A stretch of 64,000 bases of DNA from Daucus carota subsp. sativus (taxonomy: Eukaryota; Streptophyta; Magnoliopsida; Apiales; Apiaceae). Position 1 is the first letter of the stretch; each line of letters opens with the position of its first letter. Under the pieces are notes generated by a model. It was not told the origin of the DNA and did not search any database. It saw only the letters and a program-made list of their open reading frames with translations. A program made the position numbers and the translations under genes. Where the stretch lies: positions 47,767,364 to 47,831,363 of the forward strand of contig NC_030382.2 of assembly GCF_001625215.2 (NCBI RefSeq). Direction: 5' to 3'. Of this stretch, positions 12,374 through 24,415 are shown piece by piece.

Positions 12374-13296
12374 GACTGAGCACAATTTATACAGACTCCT
12401 CGACGGTTTCAACATTATAACTTCTCTTCCAGAACCTACCTCGTATAAATATTTGTGAATTTTGGGGATATTTTATAAAATATTACTTTATACTCCCTCT
12501 GTTTTTTTTATATGACGCTTTGACTTTTGGCACACACTTTTAAGTGCTTTGACCGGGTAGTTAAAAATATTATTTTTAAAATTTTCTTTTTCTGAATAAA
12601 AGTTTTGATCATATATTATTATTCAGAAAAAAAAATTAAAAAAATAATATTTTTAACTACCCGGTCAAAACACTTAAAAGTGTGTGCCAAAAGTCAAAGC
12701 GTCATATAAAAAAAAACAGAGGGAGTATCGGATTATCTTTTAATCTCTTTGCTATCTGTAGTATTTTCTAAATTTATTTACATTATATTATGATGGTACT
12801 GTATATAATTTGAAAATGCTTATAGATTACAAATATTTAAGAAATTGAAAAATTGTAATTTATTGTATATTACAATATGATTTATATTAAAATCTTTTAG
12901 ATTTGATATATTTCTGATAGATGGAATATCAATATCGTATGGGCTAATTTCGACTAAGCCCACTTCAGCCGAGGGTTCCCAAATATCAACCCCTCTGTTT
13001 CTGATTTATGTCAAGTCGGCCTGTGAATTTCCAAATACTCCCCACAAGCCATTCCCCCTGCACTTCTAACTTCTAAGCCCATATATCATGGGAGTCACGG
13101 GTCAAATTAGCCTACATTTGTCTGCGGAACACAGAGATTCACAGACAGATGTAAAAGAAATCCCAGTTTAAAACAACGTGCCAAAGTTGTGTTCTGTCTG
13201 TAACTACCATCGACACCTATAAAGCCTCGCTCCACAAAAATATATTTACACATACGACCAACAATAAACAAAATCCCCCCGCTCTCTTCGATAATC
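12374..13296. promoter_or_regulatory. Shared promoter region of TRAX and GEK1
   Basis: The two start codons (12373 minus, 13297 plus) face away from each other across 923 bp. The region must hold both promoters and 5' UTRs. A Stowaway MITE occupies 12493-12725, nearer the TRAX side. I could not assign a firm TATA box to either gene. Confidence 0.6.
12493..12725. mobile_element. Stowaway MITE between TRAX and GEK1
   Basis: Near-perfect inverted halves: left CTCCCTCTGTTTTTTTTATA, right the inverse ending in ACAGAGGGAG, with TA on both sides (12491-12492 and 12726-12727). The arms pair over much of the 233 bp, so a transcript could fold into a long hairpin. It matches the older copy at 667-904. 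The intact arms suggest a fairly recent insertion. Confidence 0.88.
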
Positions 13297-16200
13297 ATGG
13301 TGACCTTAGTGGTAGCAACCACCACGGATCCCGCCTCTCTGGGGCCCGCCAAAGCCCTTTTAGCCATGCCCGGTTGGCAACCTGGCCCCACCTTTCAGGT
13401 CCCATTTCTTACACATATATGGTAATTAATGTGTGTCAATTCTTGTATGTATGTTGATGTGTATGTGTTTGAATTGGAAGGGTGTGAGCAGTTTCTTGAA
13501 TGGAGAGGTGAGGTTATTACAGCATGATCAAGGGATTGTTGAAGAGGATGATTTGGACAGGAGATGGGAAGAGGTTACTGGTCAGGTTGTTGATGAAATT
13601 ATGTTTCTTAGCAAACACATTGCTGTTTCTAATCGCCCTGCTCTCACTCTACATCCCATTGGTATTCCCTTTTATTAATGAGTTGGGGGGGGGGGGGTTT
13701 GAAAGATGTATTACAGGATTTTGCGTATTATTTGAATTTGTTTTGTTGGTTTTTTAATTTGACGCGTCTGGTCAGGAATACCACATTTGAAAGATGGAGA
13801 TGTTCCTCCACAAGGTGGCAAGCCTGGATGGGCTGCCTTGCCCAGTCCTCGAATGGGACCATGGCTTTTGCTCTTAAAGAAGATTGCGCAGTCTCATAAC
13901 CTAGTTCCTGAATTTGAGGTACATAGCTTTGTTGATTTATCTATACATGATTGCCTATGTATATGCTGGCTGTTGAAATCAAGTGAGGTTTACTTTTAAC
14001 CTTTTAGTATACTTAAGTTATTTGCAGTGCCTGTATAATGTTCTTGCGAGTTGATGAAATCCGTCGTTTTGTGTGTGGATATCATCTTGGTTGACAGTTA
14101 TCAGACACTTGTTCCTGAACATTCAATACAAGCATCTATAATTCTGTATTTCAGTGATCCTAAAAAAATGTTCCCTCTTCTACTAACCGTTGATTGATTT
14201 ACTGATAAGTGTATAAACTTGGCCTTGCTTTTCATGTTGATTATAAAGTTGACGAATCAATTCATAGTTATACTAAAATGTGGTCTCAACTCAATATAGT
14301 ACATTTTTTCAATACATTGCAATGTGTATCGGGACCTTTACACTTTTTCACTTATATCAACCAAAACTAATTCTTCTTATATGAAGTAGTGGTCTAGAAT
14401 ATACATTTCAAGATCTATGCGGGCTTTGAGTTCTTCAAAGGACCTGATTTAGGTCACATGATAAAAAAATGCCCAAGCTAAAGATTTCTAATTTGTTTCT
14501 GATCATTGCAGATTACTTTGGAAGCTACTCATCATGGGCCTGTAACCAGTAAACCAACACTGTTTGTAGAGATTGGTTAGTTTTCTCACTCATGACATGT
14601 TTGTGTCAATAGCAGTATTCTTTTCCGTTCTTTTGTTTCGGCCTCAAACTTTACAGTCCAGAAACCTTTTCATCAAGTGGCTTTTCTACTCCTTTTCTTT
14701 TTCTTGTTTGAGAGGAATGTGGTAAAACGATATATTTCTTAAACATGTAACAGAATAGCAAAACCGTTCTCTTTTGCACAATTTATTAATAACTTATGTG
14801 TGAAGCATTTTACCTGTGAAAACATCAGAGACAAGATTTATTTGTTTTAGTTTCTTAAGGTTTTGCTGATTTTTGTGATGAGGTCAGCTAGTTATATATC
14901 ACAATCTGGACAAAAAGTTTATGTCCTCACTTTTCCAAAACAAAGTTGCTTCAGAAATCTACCTTCAAATAATTCGGTTACTCTGTATCATTAAATAATT
15001 TCTTATGGGCTTGTTCGACAGGTAGCACAGAAGAGCAATGGAAGAGGCAGGATGCTGCTAATGTCATAGCTCAAGTAAAATTATGTTCACTTGAACTCAC
15101 ATGCATTAAGTGTGTCTCTTAGAGTCATAGTGCAGGAGTTTAAAGTTTGACAGTAATGAAAATTTGTCATGAAGTTCTATCCACCAAATTTGTGGGAATT
15201 GTTTGTCTAAGTTCTTATTCCTTTGTCATAATGATATCTAGATGTTTATTACAATTTCACTTAGTATTAAATTCAAGTGGTCTTTGTACTTAGACGTGCA
15301 ATTTTTTTTATTGCTCTTGCCAATGTATATTGCGAATAATTGTGCTAGGTAATAGTAACTCTTGGTCAATTTTAGCATTCGGCCTGTTCATTTGTTCTTC
15401 ATATTTAATACAACTAACAAGTCGTACGTGATTTCTCAAGTTAGTTTGGGAAGGACTTGGGCTTGGAGGAGCTGATGCAGTAGGCAACTGGAACAGGTTT
15501 GTTTGTAATATGTTGAACCGTCTTATATGCTTTTCCAACTGTCTTTAGACATCAACCTAAGTTGTTGTTTTTTCCCTTCCAGTTTTTAAGGGCAACATTG
15601 CACATACACCGTTGCTCCTTGTTTGTTATCTGACTACATTTGTTTGCATCTCTCCTTTATTAGCCTAAAAAAGTTTCATGAACAGATATTGTACTTTCAA
15701 TATGACAGATACCTTTTTAATTTTTTCCTTGCTTTCATGTTGTTGGTAGATTTATGTCTTATTTGGTGTTTTAATGTTATTTTATCTGTGGGGGTGTCAT
15801 TTTGAAAAGAATATCATCTGTCCTCAATTTTTCTGTGATTTTTCAGCAAATCTGGGAGTAACAAAGTCCTCCTTGGATTAGGAGGTGGGCATTATGTACC
15901 TCGGCATATGGATATTGTTTGGTAAGCTCCAAGTTACAGTTACCCGTGTTTATTATGTTTTAAGTTCAGCATCTCTTGTCTCCAGTTTACAAAAAACTTG
16001 AATCCATTGTACTACCATTTTACGAAAGACAGTTTCTCAATCTGTTTAGGTTAATACTTGTACAATACTACAATGCCTATATTTCGAATAGTCTTCTAGT
16101 TGGGTAACCTGTTTTATGCTCTTCAGTACTGTTACCTCGGTTTAATATCTCTACTCTGTCTTTGTTACTTGTATTTGTTATATGAATGTTATGTGTGATG

Positions 16201-17518
16201 CAAATAATGAGATACTGTTGAGCAACTTCATCCTTTTTCTGTTCTACAGGAAAAAAGGTGCATGGGTTGGGCATCTGCTCTCTGGATATGCCTTGCCGAT
16301 GGAAGATCCTAGCCAAGCAAAAGTAGATACAAATTCAAAAGATATTGGAGGGACTTGGAAGGTGGCTATCAAAGTTTCCTATGAGGCTACAAAAGCAGCT
16401 TTCCCGGGAGGAGAAATTTTAGCTCATCTTGATCAAAAGTAAGTGCTTCATAACGATATTTTCCCGGAGCCTGTGGTACCTATTACTTTTTGCATGAATT
16501 AATATAGTTTGCTAATTATAATCGTGAACTCCTGGGTTATGCTAGGTAAATAGCCATTAGCATAACACTTGCAAGGCACTATGAGGTTCTAATGAAGTGC
16601 AGTCTCACTTGGTTTTTAACCGCTACCTATGGTGACTTGTAGAGCTGATTTTGTTTTTATTTGGATCAGCCATTGGAACCACATAGTCTGTTAATTCTTG
16701 AATTATGTTAGAACCCTTTTGAGCTGCAGGTCTTTTATCTGCTTATATCATTCAGGTTGATACTATTTAAGTAGCCATCACAAGAATTAGTTACTCCCTC
16801 CATCCCAAATTAGATGAGCTAGTTGACTTTAGGCACGTCTAGTTCCGAAATTTATTTTTTTAATTTTTCTTTTGCAAACGAAAATTTCATATTTAAATTT
16901 TTATTTGCAAAATAAAATTTTAAAAATAAGTAATGTAGCTATGCGGTCAATGGACTTTAAAGTGCGTGCCCGAAGTCAACGAGCTCATCTAATTTGGGAT
17001 GGAGGGAGTACTATATTATAAAACTTAATTTGAGCCTTGCTTCACATGATTAAGTGAGGGGTAATCAGAAAGCAAAACAGGTGTTTCTATGCCTTCCCCT
17101 TGTAGCTCAATTATCATCTCAAATTCTACAAATGTGGTTCTAATAATGCAAATAGAATTATGAAAATAAAGTTCCCGATGATGAAAGAAATGAGCTGATT
17201 AGACGATCGGGCTAGTATTAACTATTAAATCCAGTTATGAACTTATGATCTATCACATCCATCATTTGCTAAAAGCTCCTACAGGATCACTATATTTGTC
17301 CGTCTATCTGAAAGTTGGTAATTAGTAATTTATCTACTTCTATTGTCAGAAGATGTTAGCTCAACTCCTTCTATTCATTCAGGTGACATAACAATTATAA
17401 TAAAAATTAAAATCCAAAAATTATTGTCTGCAGGAGTTTCAAGGGTTGGCAAAAGAATGCCATTACTGAGTATCTACATGAAATGGATATCAGAATTGGA
17501 AAGCCAGGGGATTTTTGA
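13297..17518 (+). CDS. GEK1: D-aminoacyl-tRNA deacylase (GEK1/DTD2 type)
   Basis: Nine exons: 13297-13398, 13481-13661, 13776-13918, 14512-14575, 15022-15074, 15441-15496, 15847-15921, 16250-16438, 17434-17518; phases join to 315 aa, near the usual plant length (about 317). The enzyme frees tRNA from D-amino acids and, in plants, from aldehyde-modified D-aminoacyl adducts; Arabidopsis gek1 mutants are hypersensitive to ethanol through acetaldehyde (known). Family signatures read directly: AVSNRPALTLHPIG, PPQGGKPGWAALPSPRMGPW, LEATHHGP, LGLGGGHYVPRHMDI, WVGHLLSGYALPM, FPGGEILAHLDQKSFKGWQ. The start MVTLVVATTTDPAS fits the family. It acts in the cytosol; no targeting peptide is seen. Introns carry a G13 run and a Stowaway MITE. 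It is divergent from TRAX. Confidence 0.95.
13685..13697 (+). repeat. Run of 13 G in GEK1 intron 2
   Basis: Thirteen consecutive G residues a few bases into the 114-bp intron 2 of GEK1. Such runs can form G-quadruplex structures in RNA and are prone to length change and sequencing error. Confidence 0.8.
16794..17008. mobile_element. Stowaway MITE in GEK1 intron 8
   Basis: Left end CTCCCTCCATCCCAAATTAG, right end its inverse finishing GGGATGGAGGGAG, flanked by TA on both sides (16792-16793, 17009-17010). The 215-bp element lies in the last intron of GEK1, about 355 bp past the donor and 425 bp before the acceptor, so it need not disturb splicing. Confidence 0.9.
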
Positions 17519-19175
17519 GTAGTGCTTATGGAGACTCTTCTTACAATTATCCAAGACGCCATGTTATTTTGCAAGCCAGCGATCACACCAACTTATATAT
17601 AGTCCCCCCTTATCAAATTTTAATTTTTCCCACCAGGCCTTGTGAGAAGCGTCCATGTGGTTTTCTGCATGATCCTTATAAGGTTTAAACCTGTATTATT
17701 CTGATATTTGTGGGTCAAATTGCTGCCCAATACAACTCCTCAAAGGTTAGTGATTGATAAGTAGCATAGCGATATTACTACGCGCCATCTGTTTTAGCTT
17801 ACAAATCTTATATATTCAAAGCAAAAAGTATTCGAATGGTATTTCTTCTACAATTGTATTCTCCTAGCAAGCTAAGCACATTTCTCCAGAACTTTTAATA
17901 TAACAGTGTTGTTGTAGACTGAGTTTTAAATCTCAGTTTAGACAAAAAGTTTGTATATACACTTTTCACAATTTTGATCAGGACTGGTCCAAAAGATTCG
18001 GGTGCTCTGACTGAGTTTTCGATATTTTTTACTGTATATAACACTTTTCATAATTTTGTATATCATGTGGAAAAACTAAATATACGAAATGTGATACAGT
18101 AATAATACATTCTTTTCGCTGCTTTCTGTTCTCATTTCCCGGCCATTGCTCAACATTCGCCTTGCAGGTTGGTGTAGTACTGTAGTCATAATCCATTGTT
18201 ATAGTACTACTGATATTCATCTTTATTTCTGTTTCTCTTTTCATAGCACTCCTAAAGGAGCTTATTTGGTAAATAAAAAATAATATTTTAATTAGAAACT
18301 GATTATCCTGATAAAAGGATTTAAATCTAAATTAATGTGACAATGTCTTATCTGATTTTAAGTAAAATTTTTAAAAAAACTGCTGCAACAACAATACTAA
18401 AATGGACACAATCATCTCCGATTTGTTAACTGTCGGTCATGTACAGAGGAAAACAGTTCAGATTTGATACTAAATTTTACATGATGCTTGCAGATTGAAA
18501 TAGAAGATCATTTCGAACTCATTTGCTTCACAAACCTCACAAGAAATCACATTCTCATTTTATTCACTCTGCCCTCGTTCTTTCTTTTACCCACTAATTT
18601 TGTCCATAATTTATTATTTAAGTCTCTCCTCATTTCATTCTCTCCAACCAAACGGAACACATGCATACGAACGACATGAAAGACGGCAAGTAAAGAAGTG
18701 ATAGATAAGATGTGGACATGGGAAGGAGGTGCACTCAGCAGACAACACCTGAAGCATTCTCTGCTGGACTTGTATTCCCAGCTCTGGTGTCTGCTGGAAA
18801 TGGGTTTCCTTTAAAAATGTTTGGCATCTCACACTAGTTTCTTGTATTATATCCACTACTACCAGCACGTCCACCACCATTTGTCGCATTGCCTCTGCTA
18901 TTGGAGCCTTTTTACTTGTTTGTGTTTCAATTGAGCACTACTCACTGTGAAATTTTTAAACTTTTTTTTTTTTTTAGCTTACTGATATACAAGACTTTGC
19001 GCTCCCTTTTTAGGGTAAAAATTTATGGGACTTGTCATAGTTAGAATCTGGTCTGTCAAAAGATGATTAGTTAAAAAAGTGAATGGCTGCTTAATTGCTC
19101 AATTAAAGAAAAGGATACAAGAAACAGAATCAAGAGTAATTTTTTTTATTTTATTTCGAGCAGAATTGTCTTCAA
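17519..19175. other. Spacer between GEK1 and the bZIP gene
   Basis: Holds the convergent 3' UTRs of GEK1 (plus) and the bZIP gene (minus). A GC-richer island at about 18660-18900 is open on the minus strand for 84 codons, but the translation matches nothing I know. A T-run at 18963-18976 follows it. No gene is called. Confidence 0.5.
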
Positions 19176-19775
19176 CTAATTGAAGCAGACTGGTGAACTA
19201 GTGACACAATGATTTGAAGAACCAGTCCTAAGATGAGCTGTGGTGCACGGAACTTCCTCCAAATCTCTTAAACCACTGTAAGTGCTAGCAAGTTGGAGTT
19301 CAGTTAGCATCTGTCGAAGATCAGAAGCTTCTTTCTTGAGCCTTGCATTTTCTTGTACAACTCTGTCATGATCCCCTGAAACATTATTCAACTTGTCTAG
19401 GAGATCATGGTTCTCTGTTCTTAAACGGACAACCTGCGACCACAACTCATCTAGGTGCTTTTGCTTTCTCATCCTCGACCTACGCGCAGATTCTCTGTTG
19501 GAAATCATTCTTCTTTTCTTTCTCTCATTGATGATGCTAAGCTGAAACTCATCTCCTTCATCTGAGGTCGAGTTGTTGCTGAAACCCGAGGACTGCGAAT
19601 TAAAATCATACACAGGCAGAAGGGAGTTCTGCAAATTAGGATAATTGGCTAATAAGTTGTTGAAGTAATTAAGTGTTGACATGTCACTTTGTATAATCCC
19701 ACAATTATTCTCAAAATGGGATGGAGTATCTTGAGCCAAGGTCTGAATTCCTGCAAATTCAGATGGAAACATCAT
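19176..19775 (-). CDS. bZIP transcription factor, group S (bZIP43-like)
   Basis: Single exon, 199 aa, as is usual for group S bZIPs. The basic region (about residues 83-105, INERKKRRMISNRESARRSR) has the invariant N-x7-R, and a zipper of regular leucine or equivalent heptads runs from about residue 108 to 160. The N terminus is rich in Asn, Ser and Gln, possibly for activation. It should bind ACGT-core sites as a dimer in the nucleus. The start is the first of two adjacent ATGs; a minus-strand TATA motif lies about 105 bp upstream. The short leader between them has no ATG, so the sucrose-responsive uORF of group S1 members is absent, which favours the bZIP42/43-like branch. A close assignment needs a tree. 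Confidence 0.9.
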   Translation of the reverse strand: MMFPSEFAGIQTLAQDTPSHFENNCGIIQSDMSTLNYFNNLLANYPNLQNSLLPVYDFNSQSSGFSNNSTSDEGDEFQLSIINERKKRRMISNRESARRSRMRKQKHLDELWSQVVRLRTENHDLLDKLNNVSGDHDRVVQENARLKKEASDLRQMLTELQLASTYSGLRDLEEVPCTTAHLRTGSSNHCVTSSPVCFN

Positions 19776-19880
19776 GGCTAGATATAGTAGAGCAAATCTG
19801 AGGTTTGGTTTATTCTTGTTTTGAAGAGAATGGCTAAATATGTAAGATTAAATGTGGGTTGGACAGCATGCTAATGGATG

Positions 19881-19890
19881 GCTTTTTATA
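19881..19890 (-). promoter_or_regulatory. Probable TATA box of the bZIP gene
   Basis: Read on the minus strand the site is TATAAAAAGC, 106 bp before the start codon. Transcription would begin about 30 bp downstream, near 19855, giving a leader of about 80 nt without upstream ATG codons. Prediction only. Confidence 0.55.
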
Positions 19891-22815
19891 GGAGAAGGCA
19901 AGAAATGTGGGCTACAAAGAAAAACAGTTGTGAAAGCTTACGGAAGCAGAACTGTGACATGCCATAGTAAGAGCACTTCAAATGTGTGTGATGTATGCAT
20001 GTAATGATTGGAACTTTTAATCAACAAACATGGTAATTAAGCATATCCAATAATGTGTTTAATTAATAAAGTTCTCTTGTTCTAGCGTTATTTTAGTTGT
20101 TCCATTTACATAAGATCGAGAATTTAAAATCAGATTGCATGTCATGTGTCGTGATTATGAGAAAATAAAGAAAAATGTTATGTATTCCAAAAAAAAAAAG
20201 GTTTAAATTTTCTTTTTTCTCAAATTGTAGTTGGCAATTTTTGATTGGTTCCACTTATCAATAGGACCTCCATGACCTCCTATACGTACATAAACCACCC
20301 AACTGAAAGCAAGCAAAATTTGGGATACGTAATATTATTCAAAAATAAGTAGGATTCCAACCGAAATCAAGCAAAATTTGGGATACATAACAATAGGATT
20401 CGCGTGTTTAGTCGTGGAACATGCTTTGTATACATGAATCTATGGACAAAGTTATCATGCATAGATGTTTATATATATTCCAAGCACTTGTGGTTTGTGG
20501 ATAAGTTGAGTTGTATAATCACTGAAAACTGTGATGTAAAGCCTCCAGGGAGGAATTTTTATCATGATCAGTGTAATAATTTTTGTGAGGAATGTTCTGG
20601 GTTGAAAAAGGAAGAAAAGTATCCCAAAAATGACTATTGAGTCTTATAAGTCAATCAGAAAATAATTCTTTAAGTAAATGCTTAGCCAAGTTGAGGGCAA
20701 TTTTCAACTTTTTTCATCTCATCCCACCTAGTGATGGATGCCCAGTTGTTTAAATGTGGAGAAAAGAAGAATGTAAATCCATAAAAAGAGGTTCTGAACA
20801 CGGATTTCATGTAAATTATGTGACTGTTAAGGCACTGATTCTTCACCATTAAGAGAACCTTACAATAGTATTATCACTACATCAGTCAACATCATGCATG
20901 AATGAATTCGATCTTGTTCTGTATATCTCTTTCCCATTGTGCTTAAGTTAGGCCTCATAAGAAACTTAACTACTGGTAACTAATTCAATCTTAGCCACTA
21001 ATTTACATTTTTTTATTCCTTAAGAATGCACTTAATACACTTGGCCATGTTATTTACCAGGAATCAACTTCTAACTCTTCTGACTTCTCACACGTCTCTT
21101 CAAATTTGTTTCATTACTAGTTTAATTTAATGATTAAACAAGCAACTCAATATTCTTGGATTGTTTACACAACAGGTGGTGACTAATTATTTGTTAATAA
21201 CTTGTTTAATATTATTGTAATACTGTACTTTTGATGTTGTTCTCACAAGGTCATTGTCAGTTTTATGAATAGATATTCATTATATATAAACATGTTATCA
21301 AAATAGATCTAAAAAGTATTGGGAAATCTACAAATGGCAACAGAACATTCTATATATATGCTTTCTGGGATTGTTTAATCAGTGAAGTGAAGAGTTTGGG
21401 TATTCTATCACTATCTTATTTTATTGATAACTTTGTCAGGGTTTAGGTTCCAATTTGTTAATACAAGAAGAAATAAGAATTCAAATTTGCATGCCAGATT
21501 CCCACACGATCCTTTCACTTACTTTTGATTAATCAAGAGTGCTTATCTTGTAAGTGTTAGTGGTACAGAAGCCTTGATAAATGAGACTGCATTGTGGATC
21601 ATCAACAGATATTACTAGTACTTGTTACTAGTAGTATTTATATGTTGTTTTCATCCACCTACTTTACGTATACATACAACATATTTTAGTATCAGATTAT
21701 CTATAGGAGTACTTCTTAAAACCTTTACATTATTGATGATTGGTTTAGACAGGATAGGATAACCTTGTCGTCTCACGAATATTCTCACCACTATATCTTT
21801 CTCAGCTTACGTCTCCACGCTTCCATTTTAAGTGGAGTCTCAAAATTATTAAGTTCTATAAATAATCACGGGCTTTTAATCCTGACTTCTTCTGAAATTA
21901 TAAGTTAAAAACATGCACTTATTTATATCGTTTGTATAAAAAGTCAACAAATACTTGTAAAGAGTTAAGAATACTAGCTTTTGTGCCTGTTGGCAGCGCA
22001 TGCTTATGGCTTTTTTGCCTAAGAAGCCACTTTCCTTGATATCTTTGCGTAAAAAGACAAAAATATTTATAAAAAGCTGAGAATGCTAACCTTTGGTTCA
22101 CTGCTATTTCTTCCCCAAATAGTTTAGTCATTTATAAGTCTTAATTTATTTCTCACTTCTACTCCGCCTCTTTACTTTAACCAATAAGCACTTTTTTTTA
22201 AGTTTACCCAAACAGTCTCAAATTCGTTTCGTGGCTTCTACTTATTTGACAAACACTTTAATTACTTATAAATCTTAACTTGCTTGTAATTTCTACTTCA
22301 CTTTTTAAATTTAAACAAGAAGCATTTATTTTAAATTCACCCAAACAGCCCCATAAATAACACTCATAGTCCTACACATTTTCTTACTACAATCAGAATA
22401 GCTAAACATACTAATGCTATCTAAACTCCGTTTTGCTTTTGCGTGATGCGTTTTAAATTAATCCGGTGCTTGGGTGGGTTTATTCTATTGTACCCCGACA
22501 CCTGAGTCCGACTCATGATTTTGGAGGAGATGCATGTTTATATCATAACTGAAAATAAAATTTAGATATTAAAATAGCTGCCGAGAATTGTAAAACCAAT
22601 CGTCTTAAGCTCAGTAGATTGATTGACGGGAAGACACATGTTCCGCCAAGTGTAAAATAATTTAGGTAATTATTATTAACAATCTGAAATTTTATTCTTC
22701 TTTCGAAAAGATGACCGGTGGACCGCTAGGAGAACAAGGACCATACATTTTGATGTACCCAACTGTACTTCCAGACGTGGGATAATGTAGTGTGGTGCAA
22801 GTGCTTAATTAAGTA
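19891..22815. other. Promoter side of the bZIP gene and gene-free spacer
   Basis: Contains upstream sequence of the bZIP gene, then AT-rich spacer. An open frame at 20404-20640 (78 codons, plus) ends with a Cys-containing stretch (CNNFCEECSG) but has no family match that I recognise. At 22150-22350 there are remnants resembling the right arm of the 7946-8725 element ('acccaaacagcccc'). Confidence 0.45.
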
Positions 22816-23096
22816 CTCCCTCCGTCCTACCAAGTTCTTTACAGTTACCTCTTTTGGACGTCCCATCCATTTCTTTACATTACAAAACTTTCCCAAAATA
22901 GTTAATGGGTCCCACCACTTTATTACTTTTCCTTCTTTTTCACACTACTTTTACTCCACTATCTCTCTTTTATATATTAAAAATCGATGGGTCCCACCAC
23001 TTCACCCACTTTTCTTCCTCTTTTTTACTACTTTATATATATTTCTTAACCTCCGTGCCCAAACCCAATGTAAACAATTGGGTGGGACGGAGGGAG
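22816..23096. mobile_element. Stowaway MITE
   Basis: Left end CTCCCTCCGTCCTACCAAG, right end the inverse ending GGGTGGGACGGAGGGAG, each flanked by TA. The repeat produces false open frames on the plus strand (22790-23146). Confidence 0.88.
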
Positions 23097-23294
23097 TACT
23101 TAATCAGTTAATCTCGCGTCATCATTTGGCTTTGCAACTAACATAAAATTACGGTCAGCAAATTGGGCAGTGTCGATGCTTTTTGACACGGGCTGCTTTT
23201 GTTTGTAATTTCGTTGCATGTGTGAGCTGTGATCGGCTCCGCCAGAAGAAATTTTTAATGCGATCATAATATAAAATAAAGTTAAATAACTTTA

Positions 23295-23891
23295 GAGCAT
23301 CTTCAGCAGTATCTTTGCCCAATCCTTAAATATAATATAAAATATTGGATCCTAGTGACTTAAGATAATAATAGCTATTCTCACCTCCAACAATATTCTT
23401 TATATTCATTTCTTATATACTCCCTCCGTCCCGTTGGATTGTTAACATCACCTTTTGGCACGCTTTTTAAGACCTCTATAAAATATAGTTGCATGAGGTT
23501 TTTTTTTATAAAAAAAATTCTGAATAAAAGTTTGATGTTTAAACTTTTATTCAGAAAAAAAATAAATTAAAAAAACATTATAGAATTATACTTTATAAGA
23601 GCCTCAAAATGCATGCAAACAGTGAACGTTAACAACCCGGTGGGACGGAAGGAGTACTATTTTATTATTAAAAGTTACCATTATTGCAATAGGTGAAGAG
23701 AGAGAACATATTTGCATTCAAAATTTATTATAAAATAAGATTTAGGAGAGGAGAGAGGTTACCTAATAAGGTATGGCTAGTGGATCTTAGTGATTTAGGG
23801 AATCACTAAGATACTGCTGGAATGGATTATTTTCCCATATTCCTCATATTTTGGTTTAAGACTCCAAATAGGGAAGCTGCTGGAGTTGCTC
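23295..23891. mobile_element. Tourist-like MITE with a Stowaway inside
   Basis: Left end GAGCATCTTCAGCAG, inverted right end GAGCAACTCCAGCAG, with a 3-bp TTA duplication on both sides (23292-23294 and 23892-23894), diagnostic of PIF/Harbinger transposition. Internal stretches such as 'atcctagtga' and 'gggaagctgctg' recur in the copy at 38484-38869. It is split by the Stowaway element at 23420-23654. Confidence 0.82.
23420..23654. mobile_element. Stowaway MITE, nested
   Basis: Left end CTCCCTCCGTCCCGTTGG, right end the inverse (GGTGGGACGGAAGGAG), with TA flanks. It lies within the Tourist-like element, so it is the younger of the two. Confidence 0.88.
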
Positions 23892-24415
23892 TTAATCAAT
23901 AAATATATCATTTAATATATATATTTTATATTTTTTCTAAGATTTCGTCTTTAGAAATAAAACAAGACGCTGGATTTTTTTCTTCTTACAATATTATTAT
24001 AATAATTTTATAAATATTATAATTTTCACTATCACACACATCTAAATTTTTAAAGGAAAATGCTCTATTCAGAGCAAAGTATTAATTTCCACAACAAACA
24101 AGCATGAAAAGACAAAACTGACCGGTGTATACACAATAACAACAAAAGAAAAAAAAACAATATGAGGATAATTTCATCTTTTCATTTTTTTCAGCTCTGG
24201 ATATAAAAAATTTGCTCTAGATATAACATTCTCAACGATGAATCTAGAATTCCTTGTAACAATTTCATGTGTGCGGGATTCCGTAATAAAATATGAGTAT
24301 CATATAATCATAATTTATAATTAATAAATGTGTATGATAATTAATATAAATTTTAAATTCATGAGAAATAGACATAAGTATTTTTTTTTTTTGAAGATAA
24401 ATAGCGAAAAAATTT

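Noticed and set aside
13107-13391. 94-codon minus-strand frame
   Set aside because: It overlaps GEK1 exon 1 in antisense, and the plus-strand frame there matches the family start.
22790-23146. 118- and 68-codon plus-strand frames
   Set aside because: Both are produced by the Stowaway MITE at 22816-23096.
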